Source of the DNA: Diphasiastrum complanatum
Taxonomy: Eukaryota; Streptophyta; Lycopodiopsida; Lycopodiales; Lycopodiaceae
Length of the DNA stretch: 64,000 nucleotides
Assembly (NCBI GenBank): GCA_029204225.1
Contig: CM055097.1
Location: 8,635,426-8,699,425 of the forward strand
Direction: 5' to 3'
Shown here: piece after piece, positions 63,337 to 64,000 of the stretch
How positions within the stretch are numbered: the first letter of the stretch is position 1
Layout of the letters: each line of letters starts with the position of its first letter
Made by a program: the position numbers and the translations under genes
Notes under the pieces: model-generated
Seen by the model: the letters and a program-made list of their open reading frames with translations, nothing else
Database searches by the model: none
Told to the model about the DNA's origin: nothing

Positions 63337-64000
63337 ATGTCTTCAATGGGTTCATCCTTGTTGGAACCAAGTGAAAGATTGTCCACTTCAAACTATTCAA
63401 TTTGGAAAATGAGGATGGAGTCCATCTTGATCCTTCAAGACGTGATGGACATAGTTCTTGGCCTTGAAGAAGAACCACAAGCTCTTCAAGAGGTTCAAAA
63501 ATAACAAAAAAAGAGCTAGGATGGCTCTCCACTACATTAAGATGAATGTCTCTAATGAGATATTGAGGGAGATAGACACTTGTACAATAGCCAAAGAAGC
63601 TTGGGATTGTCTCAAGGTGAGGGTAAGAATACCTCTAGGCTTCTCACTCTTAGGAATTAAATATTTCAAAGTAGCCAAAAGAGTGATGAGAGTGCATCTA
63701 GTTATGTTTTGAGAGTAAAAGATATTCATAGAGAACTTGCTTGCATTGGTGATTCCATCAATCAAAATGAGCTAGTTCAAGTCATTCTCAATGTCTTGAG
63801 AAGTGAATTTGATAACCTTGTCCAATCCTATGCCATTAAGGAGGAGCTACCAAGTTTGGAGGCTCTCCAAAGTGTGCTAATTTCAGAAGAATCAAGACAA
63901 GAGTACAAGCTCTTGAGGATGGACAAGCTTTCTCTCACTCATAATGATGGCAAAGCTCTCTTTGCCAAGGATAAGCACAAAGGGAGGAGCAAGAACCAAC
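63337..64000 (+). pseudogene. gag of copia element L (continues past window end)
   Basis: ATG 63337 starts MGSSLLEPSERLSTSNYSIW after a short lead, then KMRMESILILQDVMDIVLGL. A stop at 63502 falls after EEEPQALQEVQK. The frame shifts and continues ARMALHYIKMNVSNEILREI, with more shifts after 63610, but the conserved gag order is still readable to the edge (NELVQVILN, LPSLEALQ). The sequence is close to the gag of A at 127 and of B at 14158. The zinc knuckle would lie just beyond 64000. Several breaks make this copy non-coding. Confidence 0.85.

Overview
This window is plant nuclear DNA. It is AT-rich and dominated by nested, mostly broken LTR retrotransposons of the Ty1/copia superfamily, with fewer Ty3/gypsy pieces. 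It also carries long GA/CT, AC and AT microsatellites and one clear host gene, an auxin response factor (ARF) homologue. The species cannot be fixed from the sequence. Nothing requires a flowering plant, and the unusual ARF and the repeat density would fit a non-flowering land plant, but that is a weak inference.

Layout. 1-5.7 kb: copia element A (plus), whose 5' end lies outside the window. 5.7-14.2 kb: copia element B (minus), split by copia element C (6948-12945, minus, 5-bp target duplication). 14.2-19.4 kb: a block with a gypsy-type primer site, copia F (plus), a fragment of an L-type LTR and LTR G. This block looks inverted relative to B, and LTR G is probably B's missing 5' LTR. 19.4-37 kb: a decayed gypsy-like element E (plus), broken by copia-derived element D (20022-25503, minus), a small palindromic TRIM-like insertion (26586-26957) and copia element H (27995-34880, plus). 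D and H have matching LTR pairs and exact 5-bp target duplications. 37-42.4 kb: further copia debris on both strands and a 250-bp AT/AG microsatellite. 42.4-48.6 kb: low-copy DNA with a few possible exons. 48.6-51 kb: the ARF-like gene on the minus strand. 51-64 kb: mainly intergenic DNA followed by more retroelements (copia remnant, gypsy K, a copia LTR, N, O, P) and the start of copia element L at the right edge.

The ARF-like gene is the main host feature. Three exons read cleanly into a 505-residue protein with a glutamine-rich middle region and a complete C-terminal PB1 (Aux/IAA III-IV) domain. It has no B3 DNA-binding domain. An in-frame stop, a CT-rich leader, a TATA-like site and an upstream ORF sit before its ATG, so this looks like a true DNA-binding-domain-less ARF rather than a gene cut by the window.

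Among the mobile elements, the most unusual are D and O. They are related non-autonomous copia derivatives, and both carry the same unrecognised module; in D this module lies where integrase, reverse transcriptase and RNase H should be. Also notable are C, whose LTRs begin AG and end CT, and a palindrome (CACACGTGTG) that recurs in LTRs of several otherwise different families.
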